A stretch of DNA of 64,000 bases from RBG-16-66-20 sp964564865 (GTDB lineage Bacteria > Pseudomonadota > Gammaproteobacteria > Burkholderiales > SG8-39). Position 1 is the stretch's first letter. Every line of letters begins with the position of its first letter. Below the pieces are notes generated by a model. That model searched no databases. It was not told the DNA's origin and worked only from the letters and a program-made list of their open reading frames with translations. The stretch lies in assembly GCA_964564865.1 (NCBI GenBank), contig CAZMDA010000011.1:7766-71765 (forward strand). The letters are read 5' to 3'. Shown here one piece after another: positions 33,298 to 44,554 of this stretch. Both the position numbers and the translations under genes were made by a program.

Positions 33298-33593
33298 GGA
33301 TGAGCAAAGCATTCACAAGCATCAAGCGCGGCCTGGAGCAGGCGATCCGGCACCGCAAGGGCGGGCGGGTGGCGGGGCTGAAGCTGCACGTGCCGCCGCC
33401 GGTGGACGTGAAGGCGGTGCGCGAGCGCACCGGGCTCACGCAGGAGCAGTTCGCGGCGACGTTCGCGATCGGCCTGGGCGCGCTGCGCCACTGGGAGCGG
33501 GGCGATCGCAAGCCGCGCGGCGCGGCGCTCGTGCTGCTGAACGTCATCGCAAGCGAGCCGGAGGCCGTGCTGCGCGCGGTGCGCAGGGCATGA
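33294..33593 (+). CDS. XRE-family antitoxin
   Basis: A 99-residue antitoxin with a C-terminal HTH: VDVKAVRERTGLTQEQFAATFAIGLGALRHWERGDRKPRGAALVLLNVI. It matches the NadS/HigA-like group that partners RelE toxins. Start overlaps the toxin stop; an ATG two codons later (33300) is equally possible. It closes the accessory region, 111 bp before the fourth palindromic box. Confidence 0.85.
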   Translation: MRMSKAFTSIKRGLEQAIRHRKGGRVAGLKLHVPPPVDVKAVRERTGLTQEQFAATFAIGLGALRHWERGDRKPRGAALVLLNVIASEPEAVLRAVRRA

Positions 33594-33899
33594 CCTCCAT
33601 CCCCACCTCGCGCCGCCACCAAGGCAAGCCCGCGATGTGGATTGGGGCGGACGAATAGGGTCAACGGGGACGCACCACGCCAACCGCGCCCTGGGGCGGG
33701 CCTCAAATGTGCACGATCGGTAACATTTTGCCCCCCCTCGCCCTCGGAACAGGATCGGAGTGAGTTCGGTCCGATGAATGTCGCCACCCGGATCAAGCCG
33801 GTCAGCTGCGTCTCGGTCGTTGCTGCGGAGCTGATCCGCGAGCTTGGCGAGAACCGCGAGCGCGCAACCGCCAGTCAGCCCCTGGCGGCCCGCGCCTTC
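33594..33899. other. Gene-free 306-bp stretch with decayed composite repeat
   Basis: No gene is supported here. The stretch holds a degraded REP-like copy at about 33664-33680 (GGGGACGCACCACG), then 24 bp later the palindromic box at 33705-33729. A short minus-strand promoter or terminator for the phosphoribosyltransferase gene would also have to lie here, but none is clear. Confidence 0.6.
33705..33729 (+). repeat. Palindromic box, copy 4 (next to relE/XRE pair)
   Basis: AAATGT-GCA-CGATCG-GTA-ACATTT, identical to copy 3 across the 24-bp palindrome. It follows the RelE/XRE pair and marks the right end of the accessory region. Confidence 0.85.
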
Positions 33900-34628
33900 T
33901 CAATCGTCTCGCGCTTGTCTTGCCGCAAGAATGCGATCTCGGATGCGCTCAACACTGTCCGCGCGCGCGAGGTAGCGTGCTTCGGACTCCGTGAGGAAGT
34001 CGAAGCCGTAGCCGAAGGTGTCCTGCCACCAGCTTTCAAGTTCGCCGCCATGCTTCTCCCGCAACGATCGCAATGTTTCCGCGGAGGGCGTCAGTTTGGC
34101 CGACCAGGGCTTGCCCGTCAACGTGGTGCATCCGAGGGCGATGCCGCCACCGGATTCGATGAAACCTTTCAGGTTGGCGATCGTCCCGCCCTGTCCGACG
34201 AAGTCGTCGACCAGCAGGTAGTCGCGTCCGCGTTCGACCTCGCCTTCGAACATCGCGGGGTGGGCCAGGCGGTGATACCCGCTCGCGCCCGTATGGCCGG
34301 TGCGGTTCGATTGCACGATGCCCGACTCCGCGCGCAGGCCGAGCCGTTCCGCGAGCACCTCGGCGAGCACCGCCGGGATGCGATTGATGCCCTGCGCCTC
34401 GTACGCATGGACCGACGCGAGCACGGGTTTGGACGACGAGGCCATTGATCCCAGCATCTCCACGGTGCTGTCGTTGAGCGCGGATTCAACGACTCGCCGG
34501 GCGGCGGTGACTTCCCCCGATTTCGCGGCAGGATAGTCCGCGTGCATTTTCACGGCACTCTCCCGGGCATGCATCAGGACGTCGGGGAAGTTGCGCCATG
34601 GGCTGCGCGGAGCATGGCCGATCTTCAT
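33900..34628 (-). CDS. Phosphoribosyltransferase-domain protein
   Basis: A 242-residue protein with the PRPP-binding signature YLLVDDFVGQGGTIANLKGF near residue 137, the acidic-pair-plus-GxGGT pattern of type I phosphoribosyltransferases. The flanking sequence does not match a named biosynthetic enzyme (no adenine, orotate or uracil PRT hallmarks), so the base or ligand is unknown. ATG at 34628 (MKIGHAPRSPW) was chosen because longer forms run into the divergent M20 peptidase gene. It sits between the last palindromic box and core genes, so it may be part of the accessory region. Confidence 0.7.
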   Translation of the reverse strand: MKIGHAPRSPWRNFPDVLMHARESAVKMHADYPAAKSGEVTAARRVVESALNDSTVEMLGSMASSSKPVLASVHAYEAQGINRIPAVLAEVLAERLGLRAESGIVQSNRTGHTGASGYHRLAHPAMFEGEVERGRDYLLVDDFVGQGGTIANLKGFIESGGGIALGCTTLTGKPWSAKLTPSAETLRSLREKHGGELESWWQDTFGYGFDFLTESEARYLARADSVERIRDRILAARQARDD

Positions 34629-34698
34629 CGCGGGATGATAAACGACGCAGATCGCAGGGCGCTTTGACCAGTTACACGGTTGCGAATAGCCTTCCCAC

Positions 34699-36102
<1,404 letters not shown>

Positions 36103-36161
36103 TTGAGATGCTTCGCTTTCCTTCGGCGCGGTGCTAGCCTGCGCGCGGGGGGAGGCGGTCA

Positions 36162-39083
36162 ATGGCGTCGGTCGAACCGGAGGCGCTGTCGTTGGGCGAG
36201 GCGCTCGCGGAGGAGTACGCCGCGGTCACCGGGCTCGAGAAACCCGCGCCCACGCCGGATCCGGAGAACCCCGAGTCACCCCCGACGCACAAGCTGGAAG
36301 ACATCCAGCGCCTGCATTTCAACAGCCACACTGCCGCACTCTGCCTCTCGGGCGGCGGCATCCGCAGCGCCGCGTTCGGCCTTGGCGTGGCCCAGGGCCT
36401 TGCCCGGCGCGGCATGCTGAAGCGCTTCCACTATCTCTCCACGGTCTCGGGAGGCGGCTACATCGGCAGCTTCCTCTCGGCCTGGGCCTACCGCGCGGAG
36501 GGCGGGATCGCGGAGGTCGAGCGCGAGCTGGCGAAGCCCCGCGCCGAGCCGCCCGACGGCGACGACGAGCGCGACGCGCTGCGCCGGCTGCGGCGCTACT
36601 CCAACTACCTTTCGCCGCGCGCGGGGCTGGGTTCGCTGGACGGCTGGACGCTGATCGTCACCTACCTCCGCAACCTCCTCCTGAACTGGCTGGTGCTTCT
36701 GCCGCTGCTCGCGCTCGCGGCGTGCGTGCCGTTCCTCGTGCACGCCGCCATGACCGCGGAGTTCTGGGAGAGCGCCGGGTGGCTCGCCAACGCCGGGGTC
36801 TGGATGACGGTGTTCGGGCTCTTCTTCCTGCGCTGGCGTACTTACTCGACCGGGACCGTCGGGCTGCTCCGCCGCTACGTGCGCTTCGACTGGCTGGTCC
36901 TCGCCCTCCTTTTCGGCGGCGCGGTGCTGGTCGCGATCGACTACCACGCGCTGGTCGGCGACGGGATCCTCCAGAAGAAGGGGGATGCGATCCGCCTGGC
37001 GGCCATCACGGCGGTGCTCGGCTTTTTCCTCGGGCTCGCGTTCGTGCTCGTCGACCTGTCCCAGCCGCGCCGGCGCCAGGTGCTCGACCGGGCGACGCTC
37101 CTGCTGGGGTTCGTCCTGACCGCGCTGCTGTCCGTTGCCGCGGTGGTGACGTGGATCGGGTTCGTGCAGCTGCTGCCGCGCAACGCGCTGGCGCCGGACG
37201 GCTGGATGCAGCCGTTGCTGGCGCAATCGGGCGACGGCGTGCTGCTCGTGATCCTCGGCCCGCCGGCCTGGCTCGTCCTGATGCTGGTGCCGGAGGTCCT
37301 GTTCCTCGGCATCGCAGCCAGCCTGTCCGACGACCATGACCGGGAGTGGTGGACCCGCACCGTCGCCTTCGGCGTGCGGGCCGGGGTCGCCTGGGCGCTC
37401 GTCGGCGCGGTCATCCTGCTCGGTCCGGGCGCGTTGGCGCTCGTCGCCGGGCTGGACTGGCTGCAGGACATTCCGGGCAACGTGCAACTGCCGGCGCTGT
37501 CAGCGCTCCTCGCGCTGCTGCTCGGCGGGGGGATTGCGCGCCGCAACTTCATGCGCGCGGCGACGGGCGCGGGAGCGGCGCAGGACGGGTCGGCCCGTCT
37601 CGGGGCGGAACGCATGCTCAACGCATGCGGCCTGCTGCTCATCATCGCGATCCTGGCCGGCATCGCGTACTACCTTCGTGAGTTCCTGGAGTTCCTGCGG
37701 TCCGGCGGCGGCGCGCTGATGCGCGTTCCGGCCCTGCCCGAGGCGGCCACGGCACTCGGGCTGGCGCTCTGGTGCATGCTCTTCGGCCTCGCGGTCCACG
37801 TCAACCGCTACTCGCTGCACGCGATGTACCGCGAGCGCCTGGCGCGCACCTTCCTGGCGGCGACGCGCTGCCGGCGGCCGATCCCCGCGCCGATCATGCG
37901 TGCGATGGGCGATACCGCGCCCGGGGACGCCGCGCGCGCCGGCCTCCTCGCGCGCCTGCTCTGGCGCGTGCTGCCCTGGGAGTCGGAGCCCGCGAGCGAA
38001 GTCTGGCAGTTCACGCCCCGCGCGCCGGACCGGTTCACGGACTTCGACCGCCACGACAACCCGCTCATGCAGTGGCTGGATCCGCGACGGCGCGGCGGCG
38101 AGCGGCTGGCAGGCTATGCGGAGGCGTCGTCGCCCGAGCCGGCGTTCGTGCGGGCTCCCCTGCACGTCGTGAACTGCGCGCTCAACATGGTCGGCGAGCG
38201 GGACAATGCGCTGCAGGAGCGCAAGGCGGCGTCGTTCACGTTCACGCCCATCCACGCCGGCAGCGCGCGGACCGGATTCCGGCCGGCGGCAGAGTATGGC
38301 GGGCCGGACGGGGTGACCCTGGCCACGGCGATGACGATCTCGGGCGCCGCGGTTTCGCCGAATGCCGGCCAGCGCTCCCACCCGGTGTCCACGTTCCTGA
38401 TGACCTTGTTCAACGCGCGCCTGGGGTGGTGGCTGGGCCATCCGCGGATTGGGGGGCTCCGCCGGGAGACCGGCCCCAGGCAGTCGCTCGTCCCCCTCAT
38501 CGACGAGATGCTCGGCCGCACCAGCAGCGGCGCGAACTGGATTCACCTTTCCGACGGCGGGCACTTCGAGAACCTCGGGTTGTACGAGATGGTGCGGCGC
38601 GGCTGCCGCTATATCGTGGTCGCCGACGCGAGCGCGGATCCGTCGCGCCATTTCGACGACCTTGGCAATGCCATCCGGAAGATCCGCCTGGACCTCAGCG
38701 TGGAGATCCGCGAAGTCGAGACGTTCAACGTCGGCGGTCGCGAGCTGGGCGAAGAGGGGCGCTATGCGGCGCTCTTCGAGATCGAGTATCCATGGGACGA
38801 CACGCGCTACGGCCAGCTGCTCTACCTGAAGACCGCGCTCTACCGGGACAATCCGCTGCGCGCGCCGATGGACGTGGTCGAGTACGGCAACCGCTCGCCC
38901 GGGTTCCCCCATGAACCCACTTCCGACCAGTTCTTCATGGAGACCCAGTTCGAGAGCTACCGGGCGCTGGGCGAGCACGAGATTTCCAGCGTCATGCTTC
39001 AGGCCGAGGAAGGCGTGCCCGCCATCTTTGTCGGTGCGCGCGAGCACATTGCCGATCCTTTCGAGAAGGCCGTTGAAAAGTGA
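36162..39083 (+). CDS. Large membrane-anchored patatin-like phospholipase
   Basis: A 973-residue protein combining a split patatin domain with a large membrane region. The N-terminal part has the oxyanion loop LCLSGGGIRSAAFGLG (about residue 61) and the nucleophile region STVSGGGYIGSF (about 92), a variant of G-x-S-x-G. About ten hydrophobic helices follow between residues 165 and 550. The catalytic Asp is then in LSDGGHFENLGLYE (about 793). Probable acyl hydrolase acting on membrane lipids from the cytosolic face. The membrane insert between Ser and Asp is unusual compared with small bacterial patatins. A YidB-like gene follows 43 bp later. Confidence 0.85.
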   Translation: MASVEPEALSLGEALAEEYAAVTGLEKPAPTPDPENPESPPTHKLEDIQRLHFNSHTAALCLSGGGIRSAAFGLGVAQGLARRGMLKRFHYLSTVSGGGYIGSFLSAWAYRAEGGIAEVERELAKPRAEPPDGDDERDALRRLRRYSNYLSPRAGLGSLDGWTLIVTYLRNLLLNWLVLLPLLALAACVPFLVHAAMTAEFWESAGWLANAGVWMTVFGLFFLRWRTYSTGTVGLLRRYVRFDWLVLALLFGGAVLVAIDYHALVGDGILQKKGDAIRLAAITAVLGFFLGLAFVLVDLSQPRRRQVLDRATLLLGFVLTALLSVAAVVTWIGFVQLLPRNALAPDGWMQPLLAQSGDGVLLVILGPPAWLVLMLVPEVLFLGIAASLSDDHDREWWTRTVAFGVRAGVAWALVGAVILLGPGALALVAGLDWLQDIPGNVQLPALSALLALLLGGGIARRNFMRAATGAGAAQDGSARLGAERMLNACGLLLIIAILAGIAYYLREFLEFLRSGGGALMRVPALPEAATALGLALWCMLFGLAVHVNRYSLHAMYRERLARTFLAATRCRRPIPAPIMRAMGDTAPGDAARAGLLARLLWRVLPWESEPASEVWQFTPRAPDRFTDFDRHDNPLMQWLDPRRRGGERLAGYAEASSPEPAFVRAPLHVVNCALNMVGERDNALQERKAASFTFTPIHAGSARTGFRPAAEYGGPDGVTLATAMTISGAAVSPNAGQRSHPVSTFLMTLFNARLGWWLGHPRIGGLRRETGPRQSLVPLIDEMLGRTSSGANWIHLSDGGHFENLGLYEMVRRGCRYIVVADASADPSRHFDDLGNAIRKIRLDLSVEIREVETFNVGGRELGEEGRYAALFEIEYPWDDTRYGQLLYLKTALYRDNPLRAPMDVVEYGNRSPGFPHEPTSDQFFMETQFESYRALGEHEISSVMLQAEEGVPAIFVGAREHIADPFEKAVEK

Positions 39084-39126
39084 ACCCATGCGTGGGATAG
39101 TGGTCTGATCAGGCGAGGGGGCAGGA

Positions 39127-39537
39127 ATGGCTGCAGCAGTCCAGTCCGGCGGAACCAGTGCGCTGCCGAGCGCCGACGGCAACGTCGCGCGCGCGCTTGT
39201 GGACCTGCTGGCCGAGGGCGTCGGCGGCACCGGCGAGCCCGGGTTCCAGGGATTGATGGGCTTGTTCGAGAAGGCCGGCCTGAAGACCCATTTCCGGTCG
39301 TGGATGACGCGAAAACCGAACCTGTCCGTCGGGCCCGCGGACCTGCACAAGGCGCTCGCCGGCTCCGGGATCGTCGAGGATCTCCTCAGGCGCACGGCAT
39401 TGCCCGAGGCCGAGCTCCTTGAACGCCTCGCGATCGTCCTGCCGCGCGTGGTCCGGGAGGTGACACCTTTCGGCGAAGATGACCGGCGCACGGTGCAGAT
39501 GCAGCTGCAGTTCCTGCGCAAGCGGCTGCGCGTCTAG
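39127..39537 (+). CDS. YidB/DUF937-like protein
   Basis: A 136-residue protein. Its pattern GFQGLMGLFEKAGLKTHFRSWM...SVGPADLHKALAGSGIVEDLLRRTALPEAELLERLAIVLPRVVREVTPFGE matches the YidB/DUF937 family (helical bundle, with G-L-x-x-x-F-x-x-A-G-L and W, then LP-x-x-V-x-x-x-T-P). Function unknown. It stands between the patatin gene and the convergent metK gene and is probably transcribed with patatin. Confidence 0.7.
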   Translation: MAAAVQSGGTSALPSADGNVARALVDLLAEGVGGTGEPGFQGLMGLFEKAGLKTHFRSWMTRKPNLSVGPADLHKALAGSGIVEDLLRRTALPEAELLERLAIVLPRVVREVTPFGEDDRRTVQMQLQFLRKRLRV

Positions 39538-39545
39538 GCGCCTGG

Positions 39546-39573
39546 AACGAAAACGGCGGCCGAAGCCGCCGTT
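39546..39573 (-). terminator. Intrinsic terminator of metK
   Basis: A perfect 9-bp stem, AACGGCGGC-CGAA-GCCGCCGTT (39552-39573), with a CGAA tetraloop. Read on the minus strand it is followed by TTTTCGTT, so it should end the metK transcript. It lies in the gap between the convergent YidB-like and metK genes. Confidence 0.75.
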
Positions 39574-39577
39574 CCGG

Positions 39578-39600
39578 AAAAACGTGGACCGTCCCTGTCT
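39578..39600 (-). repeat. REP-like element, single copy, downstream of metK
   Basis: A minus-strand copy of the dispersed motif in the variant AACAGGGAC-GGTCCACGTTTTT form. The GTCCACGTTT version is the one that flanks the RAYT gene at 48152, rather than the GACCACGATTT form seen at 6-19 kb. It lies 9 bp beyond the metK stop. Confidence 0.8.
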
Positions 39601-39608
39601 TACCTGTT

Positions 39609-40766
<1,158 letters not shown>

Positions 40767-40808
40767 CTCTGACCCGCCGTAAATGGAAGGGCGCAAGGAT
40801 ATCAAAGA

Positions 40809-41648
40809 ATGTCCTCCTTCCCCAGTGTCCTGATGAAGCTTGCGGCGCGAATCCCGCTGCCGATCGCGCACGCGTTGGGCAGCCTGCTGGGGTGGGCAAT
40901 GCATGGGCTTTCGCCCACTTACCGCCGGCACCTGAAGGAAAACCTCGCCGCCGCGGGCTACGCCGACGCCGCCACCCGCCGCGCCGCGATCGCCGAGGCG
41001 GGGAAGCTCCTGGCCGAGCTGCCCGCGCTGTGGCTGCGGCCGCGCCGGGAGGTCGCCGCCCTGGTGAAGGAGATCCGCGGCCTGGAGCTGGTGGAGGCGG
41101 CGCGCGCGCAAGGCAAGGGCATCGTGTTCCTGACGCCGCACCTGGGCTGCTTCGAGGTCACCGCGCAGGTGGCCGCGGAGCGCTTCCCGATCACGGTGCT
41201 CTACAGCCCGCCGAAGATGGCCTGGCTGCGGCCGGTGATGGAGCAGGGCCGCGGCGGCGAGAACGTGCGCCTCGCGAGCGCGGACCTCTCCGGCGTCCGC
41301 GAGCTGCTGGCGGCGCTGAAGCGCCGCGAGGCGGTGGGCATCCTGCCCGACCAGGTTCCCGGCGAGGGCGAAGGCGAGTGGGCGGAGTTCTTCGGCAAGC
41401 CCGCGTACACCATGACGCTGGCGGCGCGCTTCGCGCAGCGCGACGGCGTGGAATGCCTCATCGCCTACGGCGAGCGGCTGCCCGGGGGCCGGGGCTACAT
41501 CGTGCACGTGCGGCCGCTTCCGCCGGCGCTGGCGGGCGAGAGCCAGACGCGGCGCGTGAACCGCGCGCTGGAGACCCTGATCCGCGAGCTGCCCGGGCAG
41601 TACCTGTGGGGCTATAACCGCTACAAGCCGCCGAAGAAGCGCACGTGA
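40809..41648 (+). CDS. LpxL/HtrB-family lipid A acyltransferase, copy 1
   Basis: A 279-residue late acyltransferase of Kdo2-lipid A biosynthesis. It has an N-terminal membrane segment, then the catalytic HxxxxE motif in LTPHLGCFE (about residue 113), YSPPKMAWLRPVM, the LPDQVPGEGEGEWAEFFGKPAYTM block (about 178-200), and a final YLWGYNRYKPPK. These enzymes transfer acyl chains from acyl-ACP at the inner membrane. It overlaps copy 2 by GTGA. Which acyl chain and position it serves cannot be told from sequence. Confidence 0.92.
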   Translation: MSSFPSVLMKLAARIPLPIAHALGSLLGWAMHGLSPTYRRHLKENLAAAGYADAATRRAAIAEAGKLLAELPALWLRPRREVAALVKEIRGLELVEAARAQGKGIVFLTPHLGCFEVTAQVAAERFPITVLYSPPKMAWLRPVMEQGRGGENVRLASADLSGVRELLAALKRREAVGILPDQVPGEGEGEWAEFFGKPAYTMTLAARFAQRDGVECLIAYGERLPGGRGYIVHVRPLPPALAGESQTRRVNRALETLIRELPGQYLWGYNRYKPPKKRT

Positions 41649-42508
41649 GCCGCCTGCTCTTCGGATTGCTGTGGCTCGCCCACTTCCTGCCGCAGCGCCT
41701 GCTCGCCGCGGCGGGCGAGGGCGCCGGCGCGGCGGCGTTCTGGCTCATCCCGGAGCGGCGCCGCGTGACGCGCATCAACCTGGGGCTGTGCTTCCCGACG
41801 ATGGAAGCGGCGGCGCGCGAGCGCCTGGCAAGGGCGCATTTTCGAGCCTTCGTGCGCGGCATCGTCGAGCGCGGCGTGCTGTGGTGGGGCGCGCGCGAGC
41901 GCGTGGAGCGCATGGTGAGGATCGAAGGCCTGGAGAACCTGAAGGGCCTGGCGGGAAAGCCCGTGATCCTCCTCGCCCCGCACTTTGCCGGGCTGGACGC
42001 CGGTTTCGCGCGCCTCGCCTGCGAGGTGGACATGGTGTCCATGTACGCCAACCAGAAGGACCCGCGCTTCTCGGCGCTGCTCCTGCGCGGCCGCACGCGC
42101 TTCGGCAACCAGCGCCTGGTGTCGCGCCAGGAAGGCATCCGCGCCACGCTCACGGCGATGAAGGAAGGCCGGCCCTTCTACTACCTGCCCGACCAGGACT
42201 ATGGGCCGAAGGATGCCCTCTTCGTGCCCTTCTTCGGCGTGCCCGCGGCCACGGTGCAGGGGCTGTCGCGCCTCGCGCGCGTCTCGGGCGCGGCGGTGCT
42301 CACGGCGGCGACGAAGCTCCTCCCGGGCGGCGGCTGCGTCATCCGCATCGGCGCGCCGTGGGACAATTTCCCCACCGATGACGTCGCCGCCGACACCCGC
42401 CGCATGAACCAGGCCATCGAGCGCCTCGTCCTCGAGCATCCCGAGCAGTACAACTGGATGCACAAACGCTTCAAGACCCGCCCCGCCGGCGAAGCCAGGC
42501 TCTACTGA
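41645..42508 (+). CDS. LpxL/LpxM-family lipid A acyltransferase, copy 2
   Basis: A 287-residue paralogue with GTG start overlapping the previous stop. Catalytic HxxxxD in LAPHFAGLD (about residue 115), then YANQKDPRFSALLLRGR, PFYYLPDQDYGPKDALFVPFFGVPAAT (about 178-202), and QYNWMHKRFKTRP at the end. Two tandem LpxL-type genes usually add two secondary acyl chains to lipid A. The following two genes probably modify the sugar that carries them. Confidence 0.92.
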   Translation: MSRLLFGLLWLAHFLPQRLLAAAGEGAGAAAFWLIPERRRVTRINLGLCFPTMEAAARERLARAHFRAFVRGIVERGVLWWGARERVERMVRIEGLENLKGLAGKPVILLAPHFAGLDAGFARLACEVDMVSMYANQKDPRFSALLLRGRTRFGNQRLVSRQEGIRATLTAMKEGRPFYYLPDQDYGPKDALFVPFFGVPAATVQGLSRLARVSGAAVLTAATKLLPGGGCVIRIGAPWDNFPTDDVAADTRRMNQAIERLVLEHPEQYNWMHKRFKTRPAGEARLY

Positions 42509-42518
42509 TGCGACGCAT

Positions 42519-43454
42519 ATGCTGACGGTAGCCGTCATCGGCGCCGGCCACATGGGCCGCTACCACGCCGAGAAGCTGGCCGCCACGGAAGGCGCGCGCC
42601 TGGCCGCCATCGTGGACCCGGACGCGGCGCAGGCGGGCGCGCTGGCGAAGAAGCTCGACTGCGCCGCGCACGCCGGCTACCGCGAGGTGCTGGGCAAGGT
42701 GGACGCCGCGGTGGTCGCCACGCCGACCGAGTACCACCACGAGATCGCGCTCGCGCTGCTCGCGTCCGGCGCGCACGTGCTGGTGGAGAAGCCCCTGGCG
42801 ATGACGGTGGCGCAGGCCGACGAGCTCGTCGCCGCCGCCAGGCGCGCCGGCCGCGTGCTGCAGACCGGCCACGTGCAGCGCTACAGCAGCGCGTTCCAGG
42901 CGCTGGCGGCTCGCATGGACCGGCCGCTGTACATCGACGCCGAGCGCCTGGCCGGCTTCAAGCAGCGCGGCACCGACGTGGACGTGGTGCTGGACCTGAT
43001 GATCCACGACCTCGACCTCGCGCTCACGCTGGCGAGGAGCGAAGTCACCGCGGTGAGCGCGAGCGGCTTTCGCGTCCTCACCGGCGACATCGACATCGCC
43101 AACGCGCGCATCGAGTTCGCCAGCGGCTGCGTCGCCAGCCTCTCGGCCAGCCGCGTCAGCCAGGCCGCGGTGAGGAAGCTGCGCGTGTTCCAGCCCGACC
43201 TGTACGTGTCCGCGGACCTGCAGGCCGGGCGCCTGCGCTACGTGCGCCGCCAGGACGGCGCGCTGGCGGAAACCGAGGAGACGCACGAGGGCAACGACGC
43301 GCTGGCCGAGCAGGCGCGCGCCTTCGTCGCCGCGGCGCAGGGCAGGGCGCCGGTGGCGGTGAGCGGCGAGCACGGCCGGCAGGCGCTGGCGCTGGCATTG
43401 GAAGTGAGCCGGCTGGTGGCGGCGCGGCTGCGGCACTACGGAGAAGTAAAATGA
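42519..43454 (+). CDS. Gfo/Idh/MocA oxidoreductase, probable GnnA-type
   Basis: A 311-residue NAD(P)-dependent sugar oxidoreductase. It has the Rossmann start VAVIGAGHMGRYHAEKL, the family EKPLAMTV motif (about residue 90) with the conserved Lys, and DLMIHDLDLALTLARS (about 165-180). It lies between lipid A acyltransferases and a DegT aminotransferase, overlapping the latter by 4 bp. In organisms whose lipid A contains 2,3-diamino glucose, GnnA (this family) oxidises UDP-GlcNAc at C3 and GnnB (DegT family) aminates it. The pair and position fit that route; the assignment is inference. Confidence 0.8.
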   Translation: MLTVAVIGAGHMGRYHAEKLAATEGARLAAIVDPDAAQAGALAKKLDCAAHAGYREVLGKVDAAVVATPTEYHHEIALALLASGAHVLVEKPLAMTVAQADELVAAARRAGRVLQTGHVQRYSSAFQALAARMDRPLYIDAERLAGFKQRGTDVDVVLDLMIHDLDLALTLARSEVTAVSASGFRVLTGDIDIANARIEFASGCVASLSASRVSQAAVRKLRVFQPDLYVSADLQAGRLRYVRRQDGALAETEETHEGNDALAEQARAFVAAAQGRAPVAVSGEHGRQALALALEVSRLVAARLRHYGEVK

Positions 43455-44554
43455 GCCAGGACAGGATTCCCATCGCCGACCCGGCCGCGGAGAACGCGGA
43501 ACTGGCCGGCGAGCTAGAGGCCGCGGTGAAGCGCGTGCTCGCCTCGGGGCGCTACATCCTCGGCCCCGAGGGCGCGGCGCTGGAAGCCGAGATTGCCGCG
43601 TACACCGGCGCGGCGCACGCCGTGGGCTGCAACTCCGGCACCGACGCGCTGCACCTCGCGCTGCGCGCCGCGGACATCGGCTCGGGCGACGAGGTGGTCA
43701 TGCCTGCCTTCACCTTCGTCGCCACCGCCGAGGCGGCAAGCTACGTGGGCGCGAAGCCGGTGTTCGCCGACATCGACCCGGCCACCTTCTGCCTGGATCC
43801 GAAGTCGGTGGAGAAGGCGCTCACGCCGCGCACCCGCGCACTCGTGGCGGTGCATCTGTACGGCCAGACTGCGCCGCTCGCGGAGCTGGCGGCGATCTGC
43901 AGGGACCGCGGCCTCACGCTGGTGGAGGACTGCGCGCAGAGCCTGGGCGCGGACGAGGGCGGCCGGCGCTCGGGCAGCTGGGGCGCGTTCGGCTGCTTCT
44001 CGTTCTACCCGACCAAGAACCTCGCCGCCGCGGGCGACGCGGGCCTGGTGACCGCGCGCGAGCCGCGCCACGCCGAGCGCCTGCGGATGCTGCGCCACCA
44101 CGGCAGCCGCAAGACCTATTACCACGACGTGCTGGGCTACAACAGCCGGCTGGACGAGATCCAGGCCGCGATCCTGCGCGTGAAGCTGGCGCGGCTGGAC
44201 GAATTCAACGCGCGCCGCGAGGCGATCGCGCGCCGCTACGGCGAGTGGCTGGCCGGCACCCCGCTGGTGCTCCCCCAAGCGCACGGCCGCGGCCGGCACA
44301 TCTGGCACCAGTACACCGTGCGCCACCCGAGGCGCGACGAGCTGCGCGCCAAGCTGGAGGCGGCCGGCATCGCCAGCATGATCTATTACCCGGTGCCGCT
44401 GCACCGCCAGCCGCTCTACGCGCCGGACAACCAGGGCTTGAAGCTGCCGGCCACGGACGAGGCCGCGGCGACGGTGCTGTCGCTGCCGATCTACCCGCAA
44501 CTGTCCGAGGCGGCGCAGAAGAAGGTGTGCGAGGTCATCAAGGCATGCGCGTGA
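43451..44554 (+). CDS. DegT/DnrJ/EryC1 aminotransferase, probable GnnB-type
   Basis: A 367-residue PLP-dependent sugar aminotransferase. It has the segments ASGRYILGPEGAALEAEIAAYTGA, GCNSGTDALHLALRA, VEDCAQSLGA (cofactor Asp) and SFYPTKNLAAAGDAG with the Schiff-base Lys (about residue 185), then LGYNSRLDEIQAAILRVKL. It overlaps the oxidoreductase gene upstream and dapF downstream (10 bp). Paired with the Gfo/Idh gene it probably makes a 3-amino sugar nucleotide for lipid A or another surface polymer. Confidence 0.88.
   Translation: MSQDRIPIADPAAENAELAGELEAAVKRVLASGRYILGPEGAALEAEIAAYTGAAHAVGCNSGTDALHLALRAADIGSGDEVVMPAFTFVATAEAASYVGAKPVFADIDPATFCLDPKSVEKALTPRTRALVAVHLYGQTAPLAELAAICRDRGLTLVEDCAQSLGADEGGRRSGSWGAFGCFSFYPTKNLAAAGDAGLVTAREPRHAERLRMLRHHGSRKTYYHDVLGYNSRLDEIQAAILRVKLARLDEFNARREAIARRYGEWLAGTPLVLPQAHGRGRHIWHQYTVRHPRRDELRAKLEAAGIASMIYYPVPLHRQPLYAPDNQGLKLPATDEAAATVLSLPIYPQLSEAAQKKVCEVIKACA

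Noticed and set aside
33605..33659. A short stretch translating to GKPAMWIG, like GKPAMWMG in the M20 peptidase at about 35.9 kb
   Set aside because: Only eight residues with no further similarity on either side; probably chance.
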